Shown here: one piece after another, positions 44,432 through 52,126 of the stretch
How positions within the stretch are numbered: the stretch's first letter is position 1
Layout: the number at the start of each line of letters is the position of its first letter
NCBI RefSeq assembly: GCF_027925445.1
Contig: NZ_AP027149.1
Coordinates: 1,426,001-1,490,000, forward strand
Length of the DNA stretch: 64,000 nucleotides
Source of the DNA: Methylocystis bryophila
Lineage (GTDB): Bacteria; Pseudomonadota; Alphaproteobacteria; Rhizobiales; Beijerinckiaceae
Direction of reading: 5' to 3'
The notes under the pieces: model-generated
Seen by the model: the letters and a program-made list of their open reading frames with translations, nothing else
Told to the model about the DNA's origin: nothing
Database searches by the model: none
Translations under genes and position numbers: made by a program

Positions 44432-45466
44432 CTAGCCGCTGGCGAGGAACTTCTCCTGATAGACTTGCTCCCTTGGCACGCCGGCTTCAGCCGCCGCGGC
44501 GAATGCGGCGTCGATCATGCCGGGCGGCCCGCACAGATAGATGTCCGGTTCGTCCTCATGGGACTTGAGCTCCTCGCGTAGCAAATCGATGACGGTTCCC
44601 CGAGCGACGCCGTTGCGCTCGGCGCCTTCGACGACTGCGATACGCACGTCGAGGTTGGGCATCTGTCCGCGCAGCGACTCGAGCTCTTCGAGATAGAAGA
44701 GTTCCTCCGCGCGGTTCACGCCGAAGAACAGCTTCGCTGGACGCATGTCGCCCTCATTCTTCATGTGGCGGATCATCGACAGCACCGGCGACAGGCCCGT
44801 GCCGCCGCCCACGAAGAATCGCGAGCGCGGGCCGTTCTCATGCAAGCCGAATGAGCCTGCCGGCCCACGAAGGTTCAAACGCATTCCTACTCTGGCCTCG
44901 TTGGTCAGGAACTTCGAGAAGGTCCCGTCGGGAAGAATGCGGATGAAGAATTCCAACACGCCGTCGCCCGAGACCGAAGCCATCGAATAGGATCGCTTGA
45001 TATGCGTGCCCGGAATCTCGATGTCGACGAATTGTCCCGGAGCAAAGCTCAGCGAGATTGGCGCGCTGCCGTCGGCGGTCAACACCTGGATGAGGAGCCG
45101 CGCTACATTGGAGGAAACCTTCTCGCAGGCCTTGATCTCGCCGATCCAATTGGTTTGGACCGCCTCGAAGGAGATGCGATCATAGGTGTAGGGAACGACA
45201 ATGTGCAGATCGCTGCGCGGAAAGCAGCGGCACAGCAGGACATAACCGTCCTCCTCCTCGTCGGGAGGCAGCGCCTGGACGCTCGCATTGATAAGCTCAT
45301 AATCGCCGTCAGTGCACTCGCCCTTGCACGTCGCGCAGCCGCCTGCGCGGCATGACGCCAAGAGAATGACGCTCTGTCTCAGCCCTGCCGAGATGACGTC
45401 CTCGCTGGGGCCGCATTCGAACGAGCAGGTTTCTCCGTCTTCGGTTTCGATCGTAACCTGGTACAT
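44432..45466 (-). CDS. mmoC: sMMO reductase, component C
   Basis: 344 residues. Passes electrons from NADH through FAD and a [2Fe-2S] cluster to the hydroxylase. N-terminal plant-type ferredoxin domain with cluster cysteines in S-C-R-A-G-G-C-A-T-C-K and a later L-C-R-C-F. FAD-binding R-S-Y-S-M-A near residue 180, NAD-binding G-G-G-T-G-L-S-P-V near 220 and C-G-P-P-G-M near 315. Last gene of the mmoXYBZDC operon. Confidence 0.96.
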   Translation of the reverse strand: MYQVTIETEDGETCSFECGPSEDVISAGLRQSVILLASCRAGGCATCKGECTDGDYELINASVQALPPDEEEDGYVLLCRCFPRSDLHIVVPYTYDRISFEAVQTNWIGEIKACEKVSSNVARLLIQVLTADGSAPISLSFAPGQFVDIEIPGTHIKRSYSMASVSGDGVLEFFIRILPDGTFSKFLTNEARVGMRLNLRGPAGSFGLHENGPRSRFFVGGGTGLSPVLSMIRHMKNEGDMRPAKLFFGVNRAEELFYLEELESLRGQMPNLDVRIAVVEGAERNGVARGTVIDLLREELKSHEDEPDIYLCGPPGMIDAAFAAAAEAGVPREQVYQEKFLASG

Positions 45467-45487
45467 TTGCGGATAGCCTCACTTCCT

Positions 45488-45835
45488 TCAGCAGTCGCCG
45501 GCGCCCGCGCCCCTGGCAAGCGGAGCGCCGAGACCCGATTCACGCAGCAACTGGCGGATTTCTTCGGTTTTGTCGCCGGGAGCGAAGCTCGTGCTGTCCT
45601 GCTGGCGGAAGTAGGACAGAACATGGGCGACTGCCTCGCGCGCCGAGCTTTCAGACAGGGAGCAGCCCTCCTGCGCGAATTCGCCGTCGCGATGGATTTC
45701 CCAATGCCACATGTATTCCAGGTCTTTGCCATAGGCGAGATAACGCGCGTCCTCATGCAAGAGGACCGCTTCAGTCTCGCGCGCTGGCTCAGGGTTCCTG
45801 GCGGCTGCGCCGCCGTTTATCGATGTCCCATGCAT
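45488..45835 (-). CDS. mmoD: MmoD, small sMMO-associated protein (orfY)
   Basis: 115 residues from ATG 45835, which has GGAGG 6-10 bases upstream. Contains H-E-D-A-R-Y-L-A-Y-G-K-D-L-E-Y-M-W-H-W-E-I, the most recognisable part of MmoD. Proposed in methanotrophs to bind the hydroxylase and to take part in the copper switch between sMMO and particulate enzyme. A perfect hairpin lies in the 68-base gap from mmoZ. Confidence 0.9.
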   Translation of the reverse strand: MHGTSINGGAAARNPEPARETEAVLLHEDARYLAYGKDLEYMWHWEIHRDGEFAQEGCSLSESSAREAVAHVLSYFRQQDSTSFAPGDKTEEIRQLLRESGLGAPLARGAGAGDC

Positions 45836-45859
45836 GAAATCCTCCCGGATCAAGAGAGA

Positions 45860-45881
45860 GCCCGGGCGTTTCCGCCCGGGC
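45860..45881 (-). promoter_or_regulatory. Perfect hairpin between mmoZ and mmoD
   Basis: GCCCGGGCG (45860-45868), loop TTTC, CGCCCGGGC (45873-45881). Nine GC-rich pairs lie in the mRNA 25 bases before mmoD. No T run follows on the minus strand, so processing, mRNA protection or partial termination are all possible. Confidence 0.6.
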
Positions 45882-45903
45882 GCCGTCAGCGGTCAGGGAG
45901 CTT

Positions 45904-46419
45904 TCAGCTCGCGACCTGCAGGTGGAGAACCTTGACGCCGCGCTCCCTGCGCAATCCCTCGAGCGGGGTGGCGTAGTAGTCGGTGTTTCGCAGCTCCATC
46001 AGAACGGTGCCGAGCGCCGCGTCCGTCCGCAGGAAGACGTTCACCGGCAGGACCGGCGGCTTATAGAGCTGCCGGAACTCGGCGTGGATCCGTTCGGCTT
46101 CGTACTTTGTCCTCGCGGCCTTGATCTTGGCGATCCAGGTCGCTGACACGGTGGCGGCGTCCTCGCCGGTCGTCGCCTTGGTGACGAGATCGGCGGGCTT
46201 GAGTTGAGCGACCTTCAGCTGAGAGAGCTTCTCCTCGATCTTGCGCTCGATGAACTGATAGTCGACGTCGAGGGCGTAGCTCTTGCGCCAAGGAGAGGTG
46301 TAATTGATGCGAAATTCCTGGATGAATTTCGTCGCCTGATCCACGGTCGTCAGCTTGGCGATCCTCGCCTCCCATTCCGAGCGCGTGGCGTTGTCGTGGA
46401 TTCTTTCACCTTTTGCCAT
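45904..46419 (-). CDS. mmoZ: sMMO hydroxylase gamma subunit
   Basis: 171 residues, normal for MmoZ. Small helical subunit on the outer flank of the alpha2beta2gamma2 hydroxylase; starts MAKGERIHDNATRSEWEARI and contains the N-Y-T-S-P-W-R-K-S-Y segment. No metal site. Clear ribosome site (AAGGAACG) upstream; 28 bases after mmoB. Confidence 0.96.
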   Translation of the reverse strand: MAKGERIHDNATRSEWEARIAKLTTVDQATKFIQEFRINYTSPWRKSYALDVDYQFIERKIEEKLSQLKVAQLKPADLVTKATTGEDAATVSATWIAKIKAARTKYEAERIHAEFRQLYKPPVLPVNVFLRTDAALGTVLMELRNTDYYATPLEGLRRERGVKVLHLQVAS

Positions 46420-46447
46420 TTGTGGCGTTCCTTTCTTCAGGCCGACA

Positions 46448-46864
46448 TCAAATGTCGGTCAGGGCGCGATCGAGGCCCATGAGTTCGGAGGTGATGGTGA
46501 ACTTCGTCCCCAGCGTGTAGGCGCGGCCCACCGTGGACGATACGTTCACCAGCAGATCGTAAACCGAGAAGGGCTTGCCGAGCAGATCGGAGGCCTCGGC
46601 GGCGTCGATCTCGATCGCGCCATCGGCTTTGATCCACCAGAAGCCGACCTTGTCCTCGACGACGATCGAGGGATTCTTCTTTTTGCCGTCGCCGAGGATG
46701 AGATCCTCGACGATGGCGTCGATCTCGTCCGACTTCATCAAAACGAGCACGACGGCGTTGGACTCGTGAACGACCTGGTTCTCTTCCGCGAAGAACTCGT
46801 CGGCGAAGGCTTTGCCGGTCTTCTGCATGATCCCGGCGTTATAGGCGTTAGCTGATTCTGACAT
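46448..46864 (-). CDS. mmoB: sMMO regulatory (coupling) protein B
   Basis: 138 residues, the size known from Methylosinus. Cofactor-free protein that docks over the MmoX active site and controls O2 and methane access. Recognised from M-S-E-S-A-N-A-Y-N-A-G-I-M-Q-K-T-G-K-A-F-type start, the Q-V-V-H-E-S-N-A-V-V-L-V-L strand and F-T-I-T-S-E-L-M-G-L-D. Twelve bases after mmoY. Confidence 0.97.
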   Translation of the reverse strand: MSESANAYNAGIMQKTGKAFADEFFAEENQVVHESNAVVLVLMKSDEIDAIVEDLILGDGKKKNPSIVVEDKVGFWWIKADGAIEIDAAEASDLLGKPFSVYDLLVNVSSTVGRAYTLGTKFTITSELMGLDRALTDI

Positions 46865-46876
46865 GTGCTGAACCCT

Positions 46877-48061
46877 TCAGTTCTTGTAGCCGGCGAGCAC
46901 TGCGTCGACCTTTTGGTCAACGTCGACCTTGTAGCCAATCTTATCGGCGTAATCGGTCTTCCAATCGCCGAAGACGCGATGCAGCGCCTCGCTGACGCCC
47001 GCGCGATCGGTGGCGCCGGAGACCTTCTCGACCTTGGCGTAGAGCCCAACGAAATCCTTGAGCGCGGTAACCGACTTCGCCAGATAATGGTCGGTCCACA
47101 GGGTGAGAAACGCGCGGTTGTGCGCGCCGAACTCGGGATCGTTGGCGAGCGAATAGACGAACAGGTCGTCGATGGCGCCGCGCGTGATTTGGTAGTAGGT
47201 TTGCGACTGTGCGGTGAAGAAAGGCGTCAACGTGTCGCCATAGACGGTCGCCAGACGCTGGAAGAATTCACGCCGAGCGAATTGGCCGAAGGTCGCGTCA
47301 TAGACCGCATGCGCCGACCAAAGGATTTCGTTCCAGTCCTGGATGCCCTGCCAGATCTCCTCCACCGCTGAGCGCGCGCCGGCGTAGATCGGATCGGTTG
47401 TCCAAATCTTCTTGGGAATGTCGGTGGACGCGTCGAAGCCCGGAACGAGCTTGGCGATGAACAGACGTTCCATCTGGATCATCTGCGCATTGTCCACCTT
47501 GTCGAGACCGGCGAAAGTCGCCGACTGACGGATCACGTCGGACAGGCAGTCGCGTCCGACCGATGAATGCGCGTTGAAGAGCCCATATTCGTTATAGAGG
47601 AGCGCGCCGAAATATTTATTGAGGATTTCATCGCGCCAGTAGGGCGAGATCGTGCGGATCGAGCCCTCTGCGGCATAGGCCTCGAGGAAACGCTGCGTGT
47701 AGCGCGCCTCTTCCGACTTGTCCTTCACATAGGGCGCGTGCCAGCGACGAGCCGGGTCGCGATGACGGAACCAGTCGGTCGTGCGCAGCTCGGTCGACTC
47801 ATTGCCCCAGGACGGACGGCCGCCGTGGAATTTTTGCGTCCAGTCGCCCCAGTCGAGCCCGCCCGCAATCCAGTCGGGATTGGGCTGAGCATAGACGGAA
47901 AGCTGTTCATATTCAGAGAGACGCTTCCAGCGCGGCTGAATGAAGTAATGATACTTGCGCTGCGTGTCGAGAGGATGATCGGGAATGGCCTTGGCGATGA
48001 TCGCGGCGCGTTCCGGATCGGTGAGACCCCGCTTGGTGACGGGGGCCGTCTGAACAGTCAT
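46877..48061 (-). CDS. mmoY: sMMO hydroxylase beta subunit
   Basis: 394 residues from ATG 48061, which has AAGGAGG upstream. Ferritin-like helical subunit without a diiron site that pairs with MmoX. Recognised from R-K-Y-H-Y-F-I-Q-P-R-W-K-R-L-S-E-Y-E and L-D-W-G-D-W-T-Q-K-F-H-G-G-R-P-S-W-G. Separated from mmoX by 140 bases holding a small hairpin. Confidence 0.97.
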   Translation of the reverse strand: MTVQTAPVTKRGLTDPERAAIIAKAIPDHPLDTQRKYHYFIQPRWKRLSEYEQLSVYAQPNPDWIAGGLDWGDWTQKFHGGRPSWGNESTELRTTDWFRHRDPARRWHAPYVKDKSEEARYTQRFLEAYAAEGSIRTISPYWRDEILNKYFGALLYNEYGLFNAHSSVGRDCLSDVIRQSATFAGLDKVDNAQMIQMERLFIAKLVPGFDASTDIPKKIWTTDPIYAGARSAVEEIWQGIQDWNEILWSAHAVYDATFGQFARREFFQRLATVYGDTLTPFFTAQSQTYYQITRGAIDDLFVYSLANDPEFGAHNRAFLTLWTDHYLAKSVTALKDFVGLYAKVEKVSGATDRAGVSEALHRVFGDWKTDYADKIGYKVDVDQKVDAVLAGYKN

Positions 48062-48151
48062 GTTTTCCTCCTTCGAGGCTTTCGTGCTTCGTGATTGACC
48101 CGCCGCATGCGGGCTATTGCGCTTTTGCGCATGCGCCGAGGCGCAGAACGC

Positions 48152-48167
48152 CGGGCGCGAGCGCCCG
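48152..48167 (-). promoter_or_regulatory. Small hairpin in the mmoX-mmoY gap
   Basis: CGGGCG-CGAG-CGCCCG, a 6-bp stem with a 4-base loop, 35 bases after the mmoX stop in the leftward transcript. It may protect or delimit an mmoX-only mRNA. Confidence 0.4.
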
Positions 48168-48201
48168 ACGAACACTTTCGTTCTGCTTCAATCGAAACTG
48201 G

Positions 48202-49785
48202 TCAGCTGAACTTGGCGAGTGGATTGTGGAAGACGCAGCCGATGCGCTTGATGTCGTCGAGCGTCCACAGATTATCGCCGCGCGTGTGCGGTTGAGCGAT
48301 CAGCGTCTTGCCGTCCGAGCGCACGCCGTGGCCTTCCGCGATCACGTCGGAGAGCTCGCGGCCCTCATACTGTTCGAACAGGCTGTGGCACTCATAGCGC
48401 TCCGGCTCAGAGAGCCACATACGCTCGCCCCAGTCGTCCGTCAGCGAGTGCTTCTGGCCGTTGTGCTCGTGCACGCGCAGCGAGCCCGAGCCCTTGGCAA
48501 GCGTCGGAATGAACGGCACCTGCGATACGCGGTCGACATAGACCTCGTGGCCGTTCTGGATCAGCCAGGCGTAAGGCATGAAGCCAGACTTCGGATCCTC
48601 GTAGCCGAGCCTCTTCCACTCGTTGTAGATCTTGCCGTAGTGATCCGCCCATCCCGGATAGTTCGCCTCGAACCACTCCTGGTCCTGCTCGTCGGGCAGA
48701 GCCAAACGTGCGAAGCCGAGCGGCCAAAGCGCATAGGCGGCGAGCGCCAGATCGTGATGCGCCCAATAGGCGTCGCGTTTGGCGTCCTTGAGCGAACGCG
48801 GGCTTTCCACGCCGTACTTGCCGAGACGGCCGATCCAGATTCCACCCCAATCCTCGTAGACCCAACGGTTCCAGGTCTTCACCCATGGCTCGACCTTGAA
48901 CTTGGAGCCGTATTCGAACAGATAGCCGAGCGCCGGCGTGAAGTATTTCTGTTGCGTCCAGAAGGCGTTGTTCAAGTCGGTGTTCAGATACTTCGCCGAA
49001 GCCGGGTCATGCGCGATCGAGACGATCGTCTGATAGCCATTGGCCATGTGACGCAGCTCGTCCGTCTCGACGGAGAGGAACACGGTCGGCGTGATCTCGT
49101 CGCCGTTGGCCGCGGCCCATTCCGTCACCGCCACGATGAGCGGATTGGTGAAGCAGGCCTCGCCCACGAGCTGCAGATTGATCGAGCACTCGACAGCGTC
49201 GCCGGAGATGAAGCCGTCTGCAAAGACGCGCTTCATGCCCTTCCACAGCGGGCCGATCGCGCGGGTGCGGCGGGCGTCGTTATGGCCGGCCGGATCGTGA
49301 TAATGCTTGGAGTAGTAGTGGTTAATGAAGGCGCATTGATGCGTGTGTCGGATCTCGTCCAGCACCTGCGCCAGATAGCCGTTCTTCTGCTCGGCGGCGG
49401 TCGCCGAATCCCACAGCATCGCGGAGGCCGCAATGGCGTTGTATTCGCCGACCTCGAGGAAGTTCGAGATGATCTTCATCGTCTCGCCCCAGCGCGGATG
49501 CACCTTATTGCCGGCGCCGAGACGGGTTAGACCATCGAGCAGCGTGCCGAACTGCCGCTCGTCCTTGGCGGCCTCCATGCGCGCATATTCCTTGGCGATG
49601 ACCTTGAATTGCTCCTTGGTCTCATTCGCCATGTGATATTTCGTGGCGTATTTGGTGCGATTGTTTTTGAAGTCCCAATTGAAGCTCTGAAGCCACTTGT
49701 GGACCTCTTGGGGCTCGACGCCAACCGGCGCCCGGTTGACTTTCAGAGAGTCAGTCGCCGCGTTTGTGGCGAGGCTGATGGCCAT
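48202..49785 (-). CDS. mmoX: sMMO hydroxylase alpha subunit, diiron methane-oxidising subunit
   Basis: 526 residues, equal to Methylosinus MmoX. Oxidises methane to methanol at a carboxylate-bridged diiron centre. All six ligands are present: Glu114 (E-V-G-E), Glu144 and His147 (D-E-I-R-H), Glu209 (L-V-G-E-A), Glu243 and His246 (D-E-L-R-H). Active-site Cys151 (H-T-H-Q-C) is present. ATG 49785 has GGAGGAAACG upstream; the frame is open further but the added residues do not belong to MmoX. First gene of mmoXYBZDC. Confidence 0.98.
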   Translation of the reverse strand: MAISLATNAATDSLKVNRAPVGVEPQEVHKWLQSFNWDFKNNRTKYATKYHMANETKEQFKVIAKEYARMEAAKDERQFGTLLDGLTRLGAGNKVHPRWGETMKIISNFLEVGEYNAIAASAMLWDSATAAEQKNGYLAQVLDEIRHTHQCAFINHYYSKHYHDPAGHNDARRTRAIGPLWKGMKRVFADGFISGDAVECSINLQLVGEACFTNPLIVAVTEWAAANGDEITPTVFLSVETDELRHMANGYQTIVSIAHDPASAKYLNTDLNNAFWTQQKYFTPALGYLFEYGSKFKVEPWVKTWNRWVYEDWGGIWIGRLGKYGVESPRSLKDAKRDAYWAHHDLALAAYALWPLGFARLALPDEQDQEWFEANYPGWADHYGKIYNEWKRLGYEDPKSGFMPYAWLIQNGHEVYVDRVSQVPFIPTLAKGSGSLRVHEHNGQKHSLTDDWGERMWLSEPERYECHSLFEQYEGRELSDVIAEGHGVRSDGKTLIAQPHTRGDNLWTLDDIKRIGCVFHNPLAKFS

Positions 49786-49944
49786 CTCGTTTCCTCCTGC
49801 TGCAATGTTCGATGTGCAAGGCGTGGCGCGCGCCGCGTCAAAGCGACGGCGAGCACGCCATTGTTTTCTTGCGCTCTCGAGAGACGTTTCGTTTTTTGTT
49901 GTCGTTGGAACGGAACAGTCGCTGCAGTGCGCGAGCATGTAGTC

Positions 49945-49960
49945 AGCAAGGCCGGCGCCA
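49945..49960 (-). promoter_or_regulatory. Sigma-54 (-24/-12) promoter of the mmoX operon
   Basis: On the minus strand TGGCGCCGGCCTTGCT matches the sigma-54 pattern TGGCAC-G-N4-TTGC(A/T): the invariant GG and GC are exactly 12 bases apart. It lies 160 bases upstream of the mmoX ATG. sMMO operons of type II methanotrophs are known to use sigma-54 with MmoR. Other TTGC matches nearby lack a GG at the right spacing. Confidence 0.75.
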
Positions 49961-50421
49961 GAGATAAAAGGTTCTGAAAAAGGAATTAAACCTAGATAGA
50001 CTCTGAGAAGGAGTGAAGGCTCCGATAGGTGGGCGCGTTCATTCTTTATACAGGCGTATAATTACTGTACAGACACCTGCGCTTGCGGCCGCCCGGGTCG
50101 GCGCGGGGCGAGAAACGCCAGGCCTCGCACGCCGCGACCATCATGGTGGCGCAGAGCGGTCGCGCTCTTTGGCCGAGTGCGGGTCTATGCCGGCTGACGA
50201 GCTGAATTTGTAAATCGGCCGGGGGCGCCGCTGTCGTCGCTCGTCTTGAGCGGCGCGAGGGCGATCGGCGGCGCCCTGGGCCTTTGATCTGGATCAACGC
50301 GCTGTCGCAGACCACAGCGGACGGCGCTGCGCCCACCGGCGAAGCCCGCCTTAGTCTGCCTCGGAAGAGCACCGGACCAATCCAGCCGCCTGCGGCTTCA
50401 AGGCCCCTTCAGAGGATATCC
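49961..50421. other. Upstream region of mmoX with a toxin-gene scrap
   Basis: The left part (50030-50095) is AT-rich with short inverted bits (GGTGGGCG...; ACACCTGCGC) and is a likely MmoR binding area. Bases 50275-50308 match 57647-57680 at 32 of 34 positions and encode, on the minus strand, A-L-I-Q-I-K-G-P-G, like the Tox-REase-5 core motif. No intact gene. Confidence 0.5.
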
Positions 50422-51765
50422 CTACGGCCGACCAAGCCAGGAAACGAATATTCCTTGGGGATCGTACCTTGTCCGGAGCGCATCGAGACGGCGAAGGTTC
50501 TCGTCCGACACGAACCGAACCGGCCTATTGATAAGGTTTTCATCGGCGAGCTGCGTCCCCGTAGACAAAGGCTCTAGCTGGCGCAGGCGCTCAGTCGTCC
50601 AGCCCACGAATTTCGCGTCGTCGGCCGGATTATCCCATGCGGTGTAAAGGGAGAAATGAAAGTCGTCCTCCAACGAATAGGCCATATTCGCCTGCCGCGG
50701 GGGCTCGTGGTCATAGCCCCAATTCATCCACTCCATGAACGTGGGCGCAGGAGGGAAGGAGCCTACAATCTGTTGCAGCCCCGGCAGCAGGTCGTCAAAG
50801 GTAGCGTGGGTCCATATGTTGTCGGCAACATAGCGTTTGGTCGCATCGAAGTGACGATCGGTGCCGAGAGCGGTGAGTTCTACCGTCGTTGTCGGGCGAT
50901 TGACTTCTGCGACAACGGCCCGCTTCCGAGCCGGACAAGCCTCGAACAGAGACAGTGTTGCGCGGGCTTCTTCCTCGCCTCCCGCAAAGGCTGTGGCGGA
51001 CAGGATAGTGATCGGTCCAGCCGTGCTTGCCGAGTCGTCGCGCAATAGCATCATATGGATTTCGGCTGGGGTGGCGCGGCCGATCTCATGCGCCCAGCGA
51101 TAAAGCTCCTCGAACACCTCGGCAGGATAGACGTAGGTGTTGTTCATGGTCACTAAAGAACGAGGATACACTTTAATATGGAAGCGAGTGACGACGGCGA
51201 AGAAACCAGGCCCTGCGCCGCGCGCAGCCCAGAAAAGATCGGCGTTTTGCTTTTCGTCGGCGTAGCAGACCTCGCCCTCGGCGGTCACTAGCTCGACGCC
51301 GATCACACTCATACAAGCGGGCCCGTATTCACGTCCGTTCCAGCCAAAGCCGCCCTGAAGCAGATAGCCGCCGAGGCAAACATTTGTGCAGTGACCCGTC
51401 GGAAACCAAAGGCCTTGCGCCATCAGGATCTTGTCGAGCTCTGATCCCTTCAGGCCAGGTTGGGCGCTCCCCGTCATCGCCTCGCGGTCGATCGAGAAGT
51501 CACGCAATCGAGAAATATCCAGCAAAACGACATTGTCGCGCAAAAATGTGCCAGCCCAGCTGTGGCCGCCCGAGCGAACAGACAGCTGCAAGCCTCGATC
51601 TCGAGCCAAGTGTATTGCCGCAACTACATCATTTACATCTATAGCCTGCACGATGACCGCAGGAAATCGATTGGGTAGTCCCGCATGCCACAGTGTCTCT
51701 CGGCGGGTCTGCTCGTACCGTTCGTCGCCGCGCCAGACTAGCCGTGTCGGAAAGCTGATCGACAT
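50422..51765 (-). CDS. FAD-linked oxidase of the berberine-bridge (BBE) family
   Basis: 447 residues from ATG 51765 (MSISFPTRLVWRGDERY); an earlier start at 51807 would add a basic leader. PCMH-type FAD domain with V-R-S-G-G-H-S-W-A-G (the His that binds FAD 8-alpha) and T-G-H-C-T-N-V-C-L-G-G (a Cys placed to make the second FAD bond). C-terminal BBE motif ends R-L-D-A-L-R-T-R-Y-D-P-Q-G-I-F. Oxidises an alcohol or sugar using O2; substrate unknown. No signal peptide. Confidence 0.88.
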   Translation of the reverse strand: MSISFPTRLVWRGDERYEQTRRETLWHAGLPNRFPAVIVQAIDVNDVVAAIHLARDRGLQLSVRSGGHSWAGTFLRDNVVLLDISRLRDFSIDREAMTGSAQPGLKGSELDKILMAQGLWFPTGHCTNVCLGGYLLQGGFGWNGREYGPACMSVIGVELVTAEGEVCYADEKQNADLFWAARGAGPGFFAVVTRFHIKVYPRSLVTMNNTYVYPAEVFEELYRWAHEIGRATPAEIHMMLLRDDSASTAGPITILSATAFAGGEEEARATLSLFEACPARKRAVVAEVNRPTTTVELTALGTDRHFDATKRYVADNIWTHATFDDLLPGLQQIVGSFPPAPTFMEWMNWGYDHEPPRQANMAYSLEDDFHFSLYTAWDNPADDAKFVGWTTERLRQLEPLSTGTQLADENLINRPVRFVSDENLRRLDALRTRYDPQGIFVSWLGRP

Positions 51766-52126
51766 GCGCCTTCTTTCTCGAGAGAGCCGCTTCGCCAATG
51801 CACGCAACGGCGGTGCAGCTCACGCGCTTCATCGCCAAATCTCAGTCGACTTCCCGCGCGGTTGCGGGACATTGATCGTGTGGATGGCAGTTTTCCGTAG
51901 AAAATGGCTTAGCTCTAGTCAAGCGCGCGACGCCGCCGCAGCGCGGCGGGCCGCTGCAATCATGGCCTTGCTTCCGTCGATGGCGAAGGGCGCTCGGGAC
52001 GGCTGCGCCTTGTCAAATGCGGCAAAAATGCGTACGTACCGCACAGATTCGGGCCGGGCTTGGCGGGGCGAGGATCGGCGGCCGGCTCGTCCCGGTCCAC
52101 AAACGCTCCGATTATAGGGGGAGCAG
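51766..52126. other. Divergent promoter region of the BBE oxidase and ASST-like genes
   Basis: No convincing ORF: frames here are Ala/Arg-rich shadows. GGGGGAG at 52118-52124 is the ribosome site of the following gene, preceded by an A/T-rich TCCGATTATA that may be a -10 element. Confidence 0.4.

Noticed and set aside
48091..49530. 479-aa open frame on the plus strand
   Set aside because: It is antisense to mmoX/mmoY; Arg/Val/Leu-rich shadow of high-GC codons with no domain.
50046..50372. 108-aa minus-strand ORF upstream of mmoX
   Set aside because: Only the A-L-I-Q-I-K-G-P-G scrap is meaningful; the rest is Arg/Ala-rich low complexity.
40007..50421. Methanobactin (mbnA) or its transport genes near sMMO
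   Set aside because: No short Cys-rich precursor or TonB/MATE neighbour was found; mmoD is the only copper-switch gene seen.
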